Under the pieces are notes generated by a model, which did no database searches, had not been told where the DNA came from, and worked only from the letters and a program-made list of their open reading frames with translations. From Acidimicrobiia bacterium (GTDB taxonomy: Bacteria; Acidobacteriota; Terriglobia; Bryobacterales; Bryobacteraceae): a stretch of DNA of 64,000 bases. Below are positions 53,011-61,286 of this stretch, piece after piece; positions within the stretch are counted from its first letter, which is position 1, and every line of letters begins with the position of its first letter. The stretch is from positions 17,137 through 81,136 of the forward strand of contig VFZE01000026.1 of assembly GCA_016871315.1 (NCBI GenBank), read 5' to 3'. The translations under genes and the position numbers were made by a program.

Positions 53011-54925
53011 CCTGCTGTTGGCTGTGATTCCCCTCTGCGCCGGCACCGGGTGGACCAGGATTCTCTCCTCCCTTGGGGCGATGAACGGCGCGGTGGTGGT
53101 TGCGCCGGCTGAGGCGGACCCTGCGGAGTGGAAGGCGCGGATCGAGGGCGGGGCCATTGTGGTGGTGGAAGGAGACACGGCGCTGGGGCGGGCGCTGAGA
53201 ATCGAGAGCAAGCCAGAGCCGCCGGTGACGGTGCGCAGCGTAACGGATGAGTTCAACCCAGCGCTGGAGATCGTCTGGGAGAAGGCGGTGGAGACGCGGG
53301 AATACGCGATTCCGGAAGGGGCGAGGGTGTATACGAGGGAGCGCGAGAAAAGGGCACCGCTGGTGGCGGGCCTCCGGCGTGGGAAGGGGGCGCTGCTGTG
53401 GTTGGCGGTATCGCCGGGCGAGAAAGGCTACGAGCGATTCCCGTACCTGCCGCAGGCGCTGCGCGATCTGGGGTTTGAGCCGCCGGCGGTGTCGCGGCGG
53501 CTGTGGGCGTTCTTTGATGCCAGTTACCGGAGCCGCGTCGACTTGGAGTATTTCGCCGCGCGGTGGCGTAAGGCGGGTATCGCGGCGTTGCAGGTGGCAG
53601 CGTGGCATTTCTGGGAACCCGACGCCGAGCGCGATGAGTATCTTCGCAAATTGATCCGCGCCTGCCACCGAAACGGGATTCTCGTCTATGCGTGGCTGGA
53701 ACTACCGCACGTGAGTGAGCAGTTCTGGACGCAGCATCCGGAGTGGCGGGAGAAGACGGCGCTGGGACAGGATGCGCACCTGGACTGGCGCAAGCTGATG
53801 AACCTTCAGAATCCGGACTGCGCGCGGGAGGTGGAAAAGGGCGTGGCGCGGCTGATGAACGCGCACGACTGGGACGGGGTGAACCTGGCGGAGTTGTACT
53901 TTGAATCGCTGGAGGGCCACGCGAACGCGGCGCGATTCACACCAATGAACGTGGATGTGCGGAGGGAGTTCGGAGCGCTGCACGGTTTTGATCCGCTCAG
54001 TTTGTTTCAAACGGCCGCGCCCGACGGCGTGAGGTTGCGCAGTTTTCTGGACTGGCGTGCGGAACTGGCGCGTCGGATGCAGGCGGATTGGATCGGGAGG
54101 CTGGAGCGGGTGCGGAAAGAGAACGCGCATCTGGACCTGGTGCTGACGCACGTCGATGACCGCTACGACCGGCGGATGCGGGACCTGATCGGGGCCGATG
54201 CGGCGCGCCTGCTGCCGCTGATGGACCGGCACGACTTCACGTTTCTGGTGGAGGATCCGGCGACGATCTGGCACCTGGGACCGGAGCGGTATCCGGAGAT
54301 CGCCTTACGCTACGCGCCGCTGGTGAAGCGGAGGGAGAAGCTGGCGATCGACATCAACATCGTGGAGCGCTACCAGGATGTGTATCCGACCAAACAGCAG
54401 ACGGGAGCGGAGCTGTTCCAGTTGGTTCATCTTGCTGCGCGCGCGTTTTCGCGTGTGGCGCTGTATTTCGAGAATTCGATCCTGGCGCCGGATCTGGATT
54501 TGCTGCCCGCGGCGGCGGCGGTGGTGGAGAGGATGGAAACCCGCAACGGGAAGCTGAAGGTGGAAACGCGCCGTCCGGTGGGAATCCGGTGGAAGGGGGC
54601 GGCGCGCGTGAACGGGCACGCGTGGCCGGCATGGGACGGAGAGGTGGTATGGCTGCCGGCGGGAGAGCACGTGGTGGAAGAGATGGCGAACGGTCCCCCG
54701 ATGCGGGTGGTGGATCTGAACGGGGAGTTGGAATCGGCGGCGTATGAGCGGGACCGGCTGGAGGTCGCTTACCGGTCGGAATCGCGGGCGTTGCTGGTGG
54801 TGAATGAGAGGCCGGGATGGGTGGAGGTGGATGGAGTGGCGGTGGAAGTAAAAGCGGAGAAAGTGGCAGGGGGGTGGTTGTTGAGGCTACCGAGAGGGCA
54901 GCACGTGGCGGAGCTTCACCGCTAA
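52994..54925 (+). CDS. Exported TIM-barrel glycoside-hydrolase-like protein
   Basis: A 643-residue protein with signal peptide (MRLLVSLLLAVIPLCAG). An N-terminal domain of about 160 residues (GAVVVAPAEADP, GKGALLWLAVSPGE) is followed by a TIM-barrel-like core: DLEYFAARWRKAGIAALQVAAWHF, CHRNGILVYAWLELPHV, WDGVNLAELYFES and LVLTHVDDRYD. The arrangement of WLELPH and NLAELYFE is like the barrel of polysaccharide-related glycoside hydrolases; acidic residues that could be catalytic are in these strands. A C-terminal beta-rich domain closes it. Overlap with the TPR-barrel gene suggests a periplasmic partner in polysaccharide export. No family is firmly recognised. Confidence 0.72.
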   Translation: MRLLVSLLLAVIPLCAGTGWTRILSSLGAMNGAVVVAPAEADPAEWKARIEGGAIVVVEGDTALGRALRIESKPEPPVTVRSVTDEFNPALEIVWEKAVETREYAIPEGARVYTREREKRAPLVAGLRRGKGALLWLAVSPGEKGYERFPYLPQALRDLGFEPPAVSRRLWAFFDASYRSRVDLEYFAARWRKAGIAALQVAAWHFWEPDAERDEYLRKLIRACHRNGILVYAWLELPHVSEQFWTQHPEWREKTALGQDAHLDWRKLMNLQNPDCAREVEKGVARLMNAHDWDGVNLAELYFESLEGHANAARFTPMNVDVRREFGALHGFDPLSLFQTAAPDGVRLRSFLDWRAELARRMQADWIGRLERVRKENAHLDLVLTHVDDRYDRRMRDLIGADAARLLPLMDRHDFTFLVEDPATIWHLGPERYPEIALRYAPLVKRREKLAIDINIVERYQDVYPTKQQTGAELFQLVHLAARAFSRVALYFENSILAPDLDLLPAAAAVVERMETRNGKLKVETRRPVGIRWKGAARVNGHAWPAWDGEVVWLPAGEHVVEEMANGPPMRVVDLNGELESAAYERDRLEVAYRSESRALLVVNERPGWVEVDGVAVEVKAEKVAGGWLLRLPRGQHVAELHR

Positions 54926-54962
54926 GGGGCCGCCGCATTCGGACATTTTGTCTGAAACGGAC

Positions 54963-54986
54963 GTTATCCAATCCGGCCAGGATAAC
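54963..54986. repeat. Inverted repeat after the TIM-barrel gene
   Basis: Perfect 7-bp arms (GTTATCC / GGATAAC) around a 10-nt centre could form a hairpin 38 nt after the upstream stop or act as an operator. There is no T-run, so an intrinsic terminator is not supported. Confidence 0.4.
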
Positions 54987-55022
54987 CGACCGGGGGCGGG
55001 GAACTGCCTTAACACGTTGAAT

Positions 55023-55034
55023 CAAAGCGCTTTG
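55023..55034. promoter_or_regulatory. Palindrome upstream of the S8 peptidase gene
   Basis: CAAAGCGCTTTG is a perfect 12-bp palindrome 48 bp before the S8 peptidase ATG. It has the central CG of LacI-family operators, so it could be a repressor or activator site; no such regulator is seen nearby. Confidence 0.4.
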
Positions 55035-55081
55035 TGGTTTGGCTTCTGACGTGCATCAGATAGCGCGAGGTAGCCAAGAAC

Positions 55082-56716
55082 ATGATCCACCAGCGCCTAT
55101 ACCCAATTCTGCTGCCGACGCTCCTGTTCGTTGGTGCGCTGCAAGCTCAGTCCAACAAGCTGGCCCGGGATTTGAAACATGGGGGAGGGCCGGAAGTTGA
55201 TGTAGTTGTTCAGTTCAATACGCAGCCTACGGAAGCGGTTTACCAGCGAATCGCCAAGTGGGCAACCAAAGAGAAAGGGCGGTTCGGGGGAATCCGCGCC
55301 GCGCACTTTAGTGTTCCTCCCCAAATGCTGGAAGGTCTTGCCTCTGATCCGGCGGTTCATTATGTTTCGCCGGACCGGCCGGTAAGAGGGGCTTTGGATT
55401 ACGCCAGTGAGGCGGTGGGCGCCAATGTAGCGCTATCGTCCTATGGTTTGCGGGGGACGGGAATTGCGGTAGCGGTGATCGACAGCGGGATCACGAAAAT
55501 GCCGGACCTTGCCGGGCAAAAGAACAGCACGCGCGTGGTGTATGAGCAGAGTTTTGTGCCTGGATCACAGACAGGGGGAGATCAGTTCGGGCACGGGACC
55601 CATGTCGCGGGAGTTGTGGCGGGCAACGGGTCGGCGTCGACGGGCACGAGCTTCTTCCGTACGTTTTTGGGCGTGGCGACGGATGCGAACCTGGTCAATC
55701 TGCGCGTCCTGGACAAGGACGGGATGGGAACCGATTCGGGCGTGATCGCCGCGATCCAGCGCGCCATAGAATTGAAGGACACGTACAACATCCGGGTGAT
55801 CAACCTTTCGCTGGGGCGGCAGGTAATGGAGAGTTACACGACGGACCCGCTGTGCAGGGCGGTGGAGGCGGCTTGGAAGGCGGGGATGGTGGTGGTGGTT
55901 TCGGCGGGTAATGGAGGCCGGAACAACTCGGCGGGGACGAACGGATACGGCACAATCAGCTCGCCGGGAAATCATCCTTGGGTAATCACCGTGGGCGCCA
56001 TGAAGACGATGTTTACTATCGGGCGCGGGGATGACCAGATCGCCAGCTATAGCGGGAAGGGGCCGACGCGGTTCGATTACATAGCCAAGCCGGACCTGGT
56101 GGCGCCGGGCAATCAGATCATTTCCCTGATGGCAAACGGGAGCAACCTGGGACAGGCGGCGGCGGGGAACCGGATTGCGCGGAAAGAGTACAGCAACATC
56201 TCGTCAAACACCAACTCGAACGACTATTTCAAGCTAAGCGGGACAAGCATGGCGGCACCGATGGTGAGCGGGGCGGCGGTACTGTTGTTGAACCAGAACC
56301 CGAGTCTGACGCCGGACCAGGTAAAGGCGCGGTTGATGCGCACGGCGTACAAGGGTTTTCCGAGCACGAGCGTGGCAACCGATTCCGAGACCGGTGCGAC
56401 TTACAGGAGCCAATACGACATTTTCACGGTTGGCGCGGGGTACCTGGACATCGCGGCGGCGCTGGCGGACCGCTACGTAGCGGGGAAGCCGGCATGGTCG
56501 CCGAAAGTGCAGCTGGACACCGCGACCGGGCAATACCGTCTGGTGATGAACTCATCGACGCTGTGGGGCGATTCGGCGCTGTGGGGCGATTCGACGCTGT
56601 GGGGCGATTCGACGCTGTGGGGCGACTCGGCGCTGTGGGGCGACTCGACGCTGTGGGGCGACTCGACGGGGAGCACCGCGGCAGCGCTGAGACTGCTGCA
56701 AACCGGGGAAAGGTAG
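55082..56716 (+). CDS. Exported S8 subtilisin-like serine peptidase with LWGDS repeat tail
   Basis: A 544-residue protease with a signal peptide (IHQRLYPILLPTLLFVGALQA) and an I9-like propeptide (about 25-100, VDVVVQFNTQ to VHYVSPDRP). The catalytic triad is visible as D134 (AVIDSGI), H171 (GHGTHVAG) and S389 (SGTSMAAP); N in SAGNGG is the oxyanion residue. The tail from about 490 is six LWGDS(A/T) hexapeptides, followed by 16 residues ending GER. The repeats may be a surface or sorting tag, or bind a partner. A sigma-factor-like gene follows 12 nt later. All catalytic residues are present. Confidence 0.92.
   Translation: MIHQRLYPILLPTLLFVGALQAQSNKLARDLKHGGGPEVDVVVQFNTQPTEAVYQRIAKWATKEKGRFGGIRAAHFSVPPQMLEGLASDPAVHYVSPDRPVRGALDYASEAVGANVALSSYGLRGTGIAVAVIDSGITKMPDLAGQKNSTRVVYEQSFVPGSQTGGDQFGHGTHVAGVVAGNGSASTGTSFFRTFLGVATDANLVNLRVLDKDGMGTDSGVIAAIQRAIELKDTYNIRVINLSLGRQVMESYTTDPLCRAVEAAWKAGMVVVVSAGNGGRNNSAGTNGYGTISSPGNHPWVITVGAMKTMFTIGRGDDQIASYSGKGPTRFDYIAKPDLVAPGNQIISLMANGSNLGQAAAGNRIARKEYSNISSNTNSNDYFKLSGTSMAAPMVSGAAVLLLNQNPSLTPDQVKARLMRTAYKGFPSTSVATDSETGATYRSQYDIFTVGAGYLDIAAALADRYVAGKPAWSPKVQLDTATGQYRLVMNSSTLWGDSALWGDSTLWGDSTLWGDSALWGDSTLWGDSTGSTAAALRLLQTGER
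56561..56668 (+). repeat. 18-bp tandem repeats in the S8 peptidase gene (6 copies)
   Basis: Six in-frame copies of an 18-bp unit (CTGTGGGGCGAYTCGRCG) encode LWGDS(A/T). Order is A,T,T,A,T,T at the sixth codon. Copies 1-3 use GAT for Asp and copies 4-6 use GAC, so a 54-bp block of three units appears to have been duplicated with one silent change. Confidence 0.9.
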
Positions 56717-56728
56717 GAGGGCGATCCG

Positions 56729-57181
56729 ATGAAGAGCACAGCTGCCAGGCACGAAAGCGCCCTCATGAACACGATTGAACTATCGCGGTGCATCGCCGGG
56801 CAGATTCTCCGGCGTTTGCCCGGGAGAATGAAAATCGATGACCTGATTCATGCCGGACAGATGGGAGCGGCCAGGTACATGGCCGAATGCATGAGAAAGT
56901 CGAAGCCGTCGTGGCCGGTGGAGTTGAAGCAGAACATCCGCAGTTCGGTCCTGGACTATTTGGGGAGCGTGACGAGGATGGCCGACGATTTGCAGAATCT
57001 GGAAACGAATTTGGCCGTACATAGCCGGCCGGGATCGTTCCCGAAGCTGGTGGGGGAGATGCTGTTTAAGGGCAGCTTTCTGTTCCGGAATCAAGGGTTG
57101 ATGCGGGTTGGGGCTGGGGAGCCGCTGCGGTCCGTGCGTGCGAGACACCTGTCACGGCCGCGGCGATATTCGCAAGGCTAG
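56729..57181 (+). CDS. Sigma-70 region-2-like orphan protein
   Basis: A 150-residue protein. Residues about 18-90 match the core of FliA/WhiG-type sigma-70 region 2: CIAGQILRRLPGRMKIDDLIHAG, then a shortened helix and RSSVLDYLGSVTRMADDL, where full sigma factors have IRGAILDxLR.DWxPRSL. The promoter -10-reading part (region 2.4) looks eroded and there is no region 3 or 4. The remaining residues are basic. It may be a degraded sigma factor or an anti-sigma/decoy. GGAGGG and 7-nt spacing to the ATG at 56729 support translation together with the peptidase. Its last 116 bp overlap dppD-like gene on the other strand. Confidence 0.62.
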   Translation: MKSTAARHESALMNTIELSRCIAGQILRRLPGRMKIDDLIHAGQMGAARYMAECMRKSKPSWPVELKQNIRSSVLDYLGSVTRMADDLQNLETNLAVHSRPGSFPKLVGEMLFKGSFLFRNQGLMRVGAGEPLRSVRARHLSRPRRYSQG

Positions 57182-57980
57182 AGGGAAAGCTGTGCGGCAA
57201 AGCGGGCACGGCCTCGACGAGGCGGCGGGTGAAGGGATGTGCCGGTGCTTGAAAGATCGCCGCCGTATCGGCACATTCCACAAGCCTGCCTTGCTCAAGG
57301 ATCGCCACACGGCGGCATAAAGAGGCGATGGAAAGCAGATCGTGGGAGATAAAGAGGATGGCCATGCCGAGCCGGGCGTTGAGGCGGGCAAGAAGGGCAA
57401 GGACCTCGGCTTGGGTGATGGGATCGAGGGCGCTGGTGGGCTCGTCGGCGATGAGGAGCTTGGGCCGGTGCATGATGGCCATGGCGATGAGGAGGCGCTG
57501 GGCCTGGCCGACGCTGATCTGGGAAGGGTAGCGGCGTAGGAAGTCCGGTTCGGCGGGCAGGTTCACCATGCGTAAATGCTCGAGGAATAGTTCGCGCTCG
57601 TGGGTGCTGCTCAGGCCCGAGCGGTGAGCTTTCCAGGCTTCGCGGAACTGGGTCTCGATGCGCAGGGCGGGGTTGAGGGAGGATACGGGGCTTTGCAACA
57701 CGAGGGAGATCTGGCTGCCGCGGATGGCGCGGAGTTCAGGCTCTCTCATGGCGGCCAGTTCCCGCCCGTCGAACCGGATGGCCCCCCGCACGCGGCCGTT
57801 TTTCCACTGCACCAGCCCGAGCACGGCCATCGCGAGCGTGCTTTTGCCTGAACCGCTCCCGCCCACCAGGCCCAGAATCTCACCGCGGTCCAAATCAAAG
57901 CGAACCTGGTCCAGCGCGCCGGGCATGTTCGGGTAGTCCACCGAGAGATCCACTTCCAAGAGTTTGCCAGACGGTTTCAT
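57066..57980 (-). CDS. Peptide/nickel-type ABC transporter ATP-binding protein (DppD/OppD-like)
   Basis: A 304-residue ABC ATPase. Walker A is GGSGSGKST (residues about 39-47), Q-loop LVLQSPVSS, Walker B LLIADEPTSALD, and switch His in LFISHDLLS. The signature, normally LSGGQ, reads ISVGQAQR here, a notable departure. The C-terminal oligopeptide-type extension is short (FTRRLVEAVPAL). It is the last gene of a four-gene minus-strand operon; a second ATPase (DppF-like), normal in this family, is missing. Confidence 0.88.
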   Translation of the reverse strand: MKPSGKLLEVDLSVDYPNMPGALDQVRFDLDRGEILGLVGGSGSGKSTLAMAVLGLVQWKNGRVRGAIRFDGRELAAMREPELRAIRGSQISLVLQSPVSSLNPALRIETQFREAWKAHRSGLSSTHERELFLEHLRMVNLPAEPDFLRRYPSQISVGQAQRLLIAMAIMHRPKLLIADEPTSALDPITQAEVLALLARLNARLGMAILFISHDLLSIASLCRRVAILEQGRLVECADTAAIFQAPAHPFTRRLVEAVPALPHSFPSSLANIAAAVTGVSHARTAAAPQPQPASTLDSGTESCP

Positions 57981-59590
57981 CGGCGCTGTGAAATCCTAGC
58001 CCCGTCGAGTGCGAGGAATTCCGGGTTCCAAAAAGTCTGCGGTCGGAGTACGGAAGGAACGACGTTCCTGACGGCCGGGTTGACGCCGATCAGGACATTC
58101 TTGTGGACGAGATAGAGGATCGGCGCCTGTTCCCACACGATTTCCTGGACCTTGTCGTAGAGCGCCTTGCGCTTTTTGAAGTCCCATTCGGCGGCCTGCT
58201 GCCGCATGAGGCGGTCCAGTTCGGCCTCCCACGCGGTGGCGGGTGTTTTCTGGCTGGGATTCCAGGCGTGCTGGCTGGCCGAACTGAGCCAGACGTTCAT
58301 CTGCGGCGTGGGATCGACGTCGACGTTCACGAATCCGAGCAGGGACGCTTCATAGTGCAGGGTGCGGCTGATCCGCTCAATGAGAGACGGAAAGTCGAGG
58401 GTGACGATGTTGAGCTTAATGCCGATTTCCGCGAGGTCCTGCTGGAGCATGGCGGCCATGCGCTCCCGCGTGCGGTTTCCGGCGTTGGTGACGAGCGAGA
58501 ATTCCACCTGGTTGCCGTGGCGATCCAGGAGCATGCCGTTTTGCAGGCGGAAGCCATCCGCGGCAAGCCGGTGCAGCGCCGACTTTTTGTCGAAGGCGTG
58601 AGGCTTGAGCTTGGAGTTGAACCAGAGCTTGTTGGCGGGCGAACAAGGACCGGCCGCCGGCTGCGCATGTCCGCGGAAAACGACCCGCGCCAGATCGTCG
58701 CGCCGGATGATCTCCGAGACGGCGCGGCGGAAGTTCCTCGAGGTGAACCAGGCGCGCTTGTGGGCCGGGATGGGCGCCTGGGGCGCCTGGTTGAACCAGA
58801 GAAACTCGGAATCGAGCGACGGGCCCAGGTCGGCCAAGCCGGAGTGAGGGCTTGCGGCGAGACGGTCAAAATGATCGGCGTCGACGGAAGTGAGCAGGTG
58901 GACCTGGCCGCGCTGATAACGGAGCAACTCGGCGTCGCGGTTGGACTGGATGTCGAGGCGGATGGAGTCCAGGTATGGCAGGCGGCGGCCGTGGGAGTCC
59001 TTCTTCCAATAGTGGGGGTTGCGCATGAGCTGCAGGTAGGCGCCGGGCTTGCGCTCGGAAATGAGGAACGGGCCGAGCACGGCCTTTTCCTTGATGGCGG
59101 AGCGCGAGGAGAGGATGGCGATTTGATCGAAGAGACGCTCAAATCCTCCGATAGGGTGGGGCAGGGTGATGGTCACCGAGTGACGTCCGCCGGCGCGGGT
59201 ATTGAGGCGGCCGGAGCCGAAGCGGAATGGTTCGGCCAGCGGGCTGGCAGTTTCCGGCTCAAGGAGGACGGCCATGGTATGAACCACGTCCGCGGAGTCG
59301 AATGGCGTGCCGTCGGAGAAGAACAGGTCTTTGCGCAAATCAAAGGTGATGCTTCTGCCATCGGCTGCGATTCTCCAGCCGGTGGCGAGTTCTGGCTCCA
59401 GTTTCTGGGTCTTGCGATTGACGCGCAACAGGACGCCGCCAGTGAGATACCGCACGGTGTCGGAGGCTTCATCGACAACCTTGTGCGGATGGAAGGTTTT
59501 CGGCTCGGCGCGGAGGCAGAATCGCAGCTCCCCGCCTTGCCCCCAGGCGAGGGAGAGGGCGGCGAGCGCGGTGAGCAAAGAGCGCTTCAT
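57977..59590 (-). CDS. Peptide-type ABC transporter substrate-binding protein (SBP_bac_5)
   Basis: A 537-residue extracytoplasmic binding protein with a signal peptide (MKRSLLTALAALSLAWG). The SBP_bac_5 pattern is visible: FCLRAEPKTFHPHKVVDEASDTV near the start, LEPELATGWRIAADGRSITFDLRKDLFFSDGTPF, and NFRRAVSEIIRRDDLARVVF. These bind peptides, nickel or sugars, so the ligand is open. The ATG at 59590 starts the signal peptide; it overlaps the upstream permease (ATGA) and the downstream ATPase (ATGA). Confidence 0.88.
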   Translation of the reverse strand: MKRSLLTALAALSLAWGQGGELRFCLRAEPKTFHPHKVVDEASDTVRYLTGGVLLRVNRKTQKLEPELATGWRIAADGRSITFDLRKDLFFSDGTPFDSADVVHTMAVLLEPETASPLAEPFRFGSGRLNTRAGGRHSVTITLPHPIGGFERLFDQIAILSSRSAIKEKAVLGPFLISERKPGAYLQLMRNPHYWKKDSHGRRLPYLDSIRLDIQSNRDAELLRYQRGQVHLLTSVDADHFDRLAASPHSGLADLGPSLDSEFLWFNQAPQAPIPAHKRAWFTSRNFRRAVSEIIRRDDLARVVFRGHAQPAAGPCSPANKLWFNSKLKPHAFDKKSALHRLAADGFRLQNGMLLDRHGNQVEFSLVTNAGNRTRERMAAMLQQDLAEIGIKLNIVTLDFPSLIERISRTLHYEASLLGFVNVDVDPTPQMNVWLSSASQHAWNPSQKTPATAWEAELDRLMRQQAAEWDFKKRKALYDKVQEIVWEQAPILYLVHKNVLIGVNPAVRNVVPSVLRPQTFWNPEFLALDGARISQRR

Positions 59591-60396
59591 GTGCCGGCTC
59601 CCGACCTCGGGGCGAGAAGGAAGTGAAGCCCGCCGACGAATGTCATGACAGCGGCAGCGGGGGCGAGCATCCACGGGTTCCCGGCTACGGCGCTGAAGTT
59701 GGCGAGCTCCCGCAGCAGATTGCCAAGCGACGGCAGCGGTTCCACCACGCCAAGCCCGAGCAGGCCAAGGTCAGCCTCGCTCAGTAGGAATAGCGGGACG
59801 GCGATCCAAAACTGGGCCATAAGAACAGGGGCGAGATTGGGGAGGAGATGGATAAAGAGGAGGCGTGGATTGGAGGATCCGGCGGCGCGTGCGCGGAGAA
59901 GAAAATCGGAGCGCTCCAGCGAGCGCACGGCGGAGCGGATGACACGGGCGGGGGAGGCCCATCCAAGCAGGCCCAAAAGGCCAAAGGTGATGAGCACGGA
60001 GGTTTCCGGCGCTACGTTAAGCGGGAGCAGGGCGCGGACAGTGATGATGAGGAAAAACCAGGGCAGCGAGAGAAACAGGTCAGTAGCACCGGTAACGGCG
60101 CGATCCCACCAGCCGCCGAGAAAACCGGCGGTCAGGCCGAGCAGAGCGGCGAGGGTGGTGGAAAGCAGCGCGGCGGCGGGCGCCAGCAGAAGGGAGATCC
60201 GCATGCCATGAAGGAGACGGGAAAAGCGGTCGCGCCCGAGTTCGTCGGTGCCGAGCGGGAATCCCGCCGCCGGTGGTGAAGCGATCGCTTCGCGGTATTG
60301 CTTCTGATAGGGATGACGCGCGATCCAGCCGGCAAACAAGGAAGCGCCGGTGAGCAGGAGCAGGGCGATGGCGGCAATGCGGCGGGCCTTGGTCAT
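59587..60396 (-). CDS. Peptide-type ABC transporter permease (DppC/OppC-like)
   Basis: A 269-residue inner-membrane permease. It has the conserved GTDELGRDRFSRLLHGMRISLLLAP start of OppC/DppC proteins after one N-terminal helix, five to six helices in all, and the cytoplasmic EAA-like loop (RAAGSSNPRLLFIHLLPNLAPVL). The start ATG at 60396 overlaps the upstream permease by 4 nt, and its stop overlaps the substrate-binding gene. Confidence 0.87.
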   Translation of the reverse strand: MTKARRIAAIALLLLTGASLFAGWIARHPYQKQYREAIASPPAAGFPLGTDELGRDRFSRLLHGMRISLLLAPAAALLSTTLAALLGLTAGFLGGWWDRAVTGATDLFLSLPWFFLIITVRALLPLNVAPETSVLITFGLLGLLGWASPARVIRSAVRSLERSDFLLRARAAGSSNPRLLFIHLLPNLAPVLMAQFWIAVPLFLLSEADLGLLGLGVVEPLPSLGNLLRELANFSAVAGNPWMLAPAAAVMTFVGGLHFLLAPRSGAGT

Positions 60397-61232
60397 GCCT
60401 GCTCCGGGGCGCAGCACCGTGCGGCGGCGTCGGCCACGAAATTCGCGGTGATGGTGGCGGCCGCCACGAGCAAGGTCAAGACGACCAGCAGGGGGAGATC
60501 GCGCGCGAGGGCGGCGGTCCAGGCCAGCTGGCCGATGCCTGGGGAGCCGCATAGGGCTTCAATGGGGATGGAGGCGGTGATGGCCGTGTTCACCGACAGC
60601 CCGGCAAGGGTGATGATTTGCGGGGCCGACGGGCGGAGCAGATGCCAAACCAGGGTTCTCGATGTGGACAATCCCTTGGCGCGGGCAGCCACCACGTGAG
60701 GGAGTTCCCGGCAATGCATAAGCAGGTTTCGCACATACCGGAACAGCTTGGGAAAGACGACCGCCGCGATAGCCGGGGCCGGGCCAGCCTCGAGATAAAG
60801 AAAAAGCAGCGCCAGCACCGTAGCGGGGACGGCCAGAAAAGAACCTGCGGCGGCGGAGATCAGAAAGTCCAGCCGCTGGGAGGGGAAGATGACCACAAGC
60901 GAAGCACCGGTCATTGCAAAGATCCATGCCAGCAGCAGGCCGACGCCAACCGAGCGCAACGTGACCGGGCAACGTTCAGCAATGAGCAGGCTATTGGGGT
61001 GGCCGTGGGAAGTGGAAACACCGAGGTCGCCGCGTGCAAGCGCGGTCAGGAAACCGGCATAGAAACTGAATAAGCCCTGGTCAGGTTGCCGAAGCCGGGC
61101 GATGGCGTCCGGGCCGAGCCGGGGATCAAGTTCGGCTTCATCAACGCCGTAGCCGGGCGCGAACCGGAGCAGGGAGGCGCCGAGAAAGCCGGCCAACACA
61201 ATCGACAGAACCAGCGCGACCAGGCGTTTCAT
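60393..61232 (-). CDS. Peptide-type ABC transporter permease (DppB/OppB-like)
   Basis: A 279-residue permease with an N-terminal helix (LVALVLSIVLAGFLGASLLRF), then a periplasmic part, and four to five further helices. The EAA loop is present as RAKGLSTSRTLVWHLLRPSAPQIITLAG. It is shorter than typical DppB (about 300-340 residues). It is first in the operon B-C-A-D, with ATGA overlap to the next gene. The ATG at 61232 is used. Confidence 0.83.
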   Translation of the reverse strand: MKRLVALVLSIVLAGFLGASLLRFAPGYGVDEAELDPRLGPDAIARLRQPDQGLFSFYAGFLTALARGDLGVSTSHGHPNSLLIAERCPVTLRSVGVGLLLAWIFAMTGASLVVIFPSQRLDFLISAAAGSFLAVPATVLALLFLYLEAGPAPAIAAVVFPKLFRYVRNLLMHCRELPHVVAARAKGLSTSRTLVWHLLRPSAPQIITLAGLSVNTAITASIPIEALCGSPGIGQLAWTAALARDLPLLVVLTLLVAAATITANFVADAAARCCAPEQA

Positions 61233-61286
61233 GGAGACACAATCCCAAGTGGGAATCGGGTGTTCTGGGGCTGGACTTTAGCGGTT

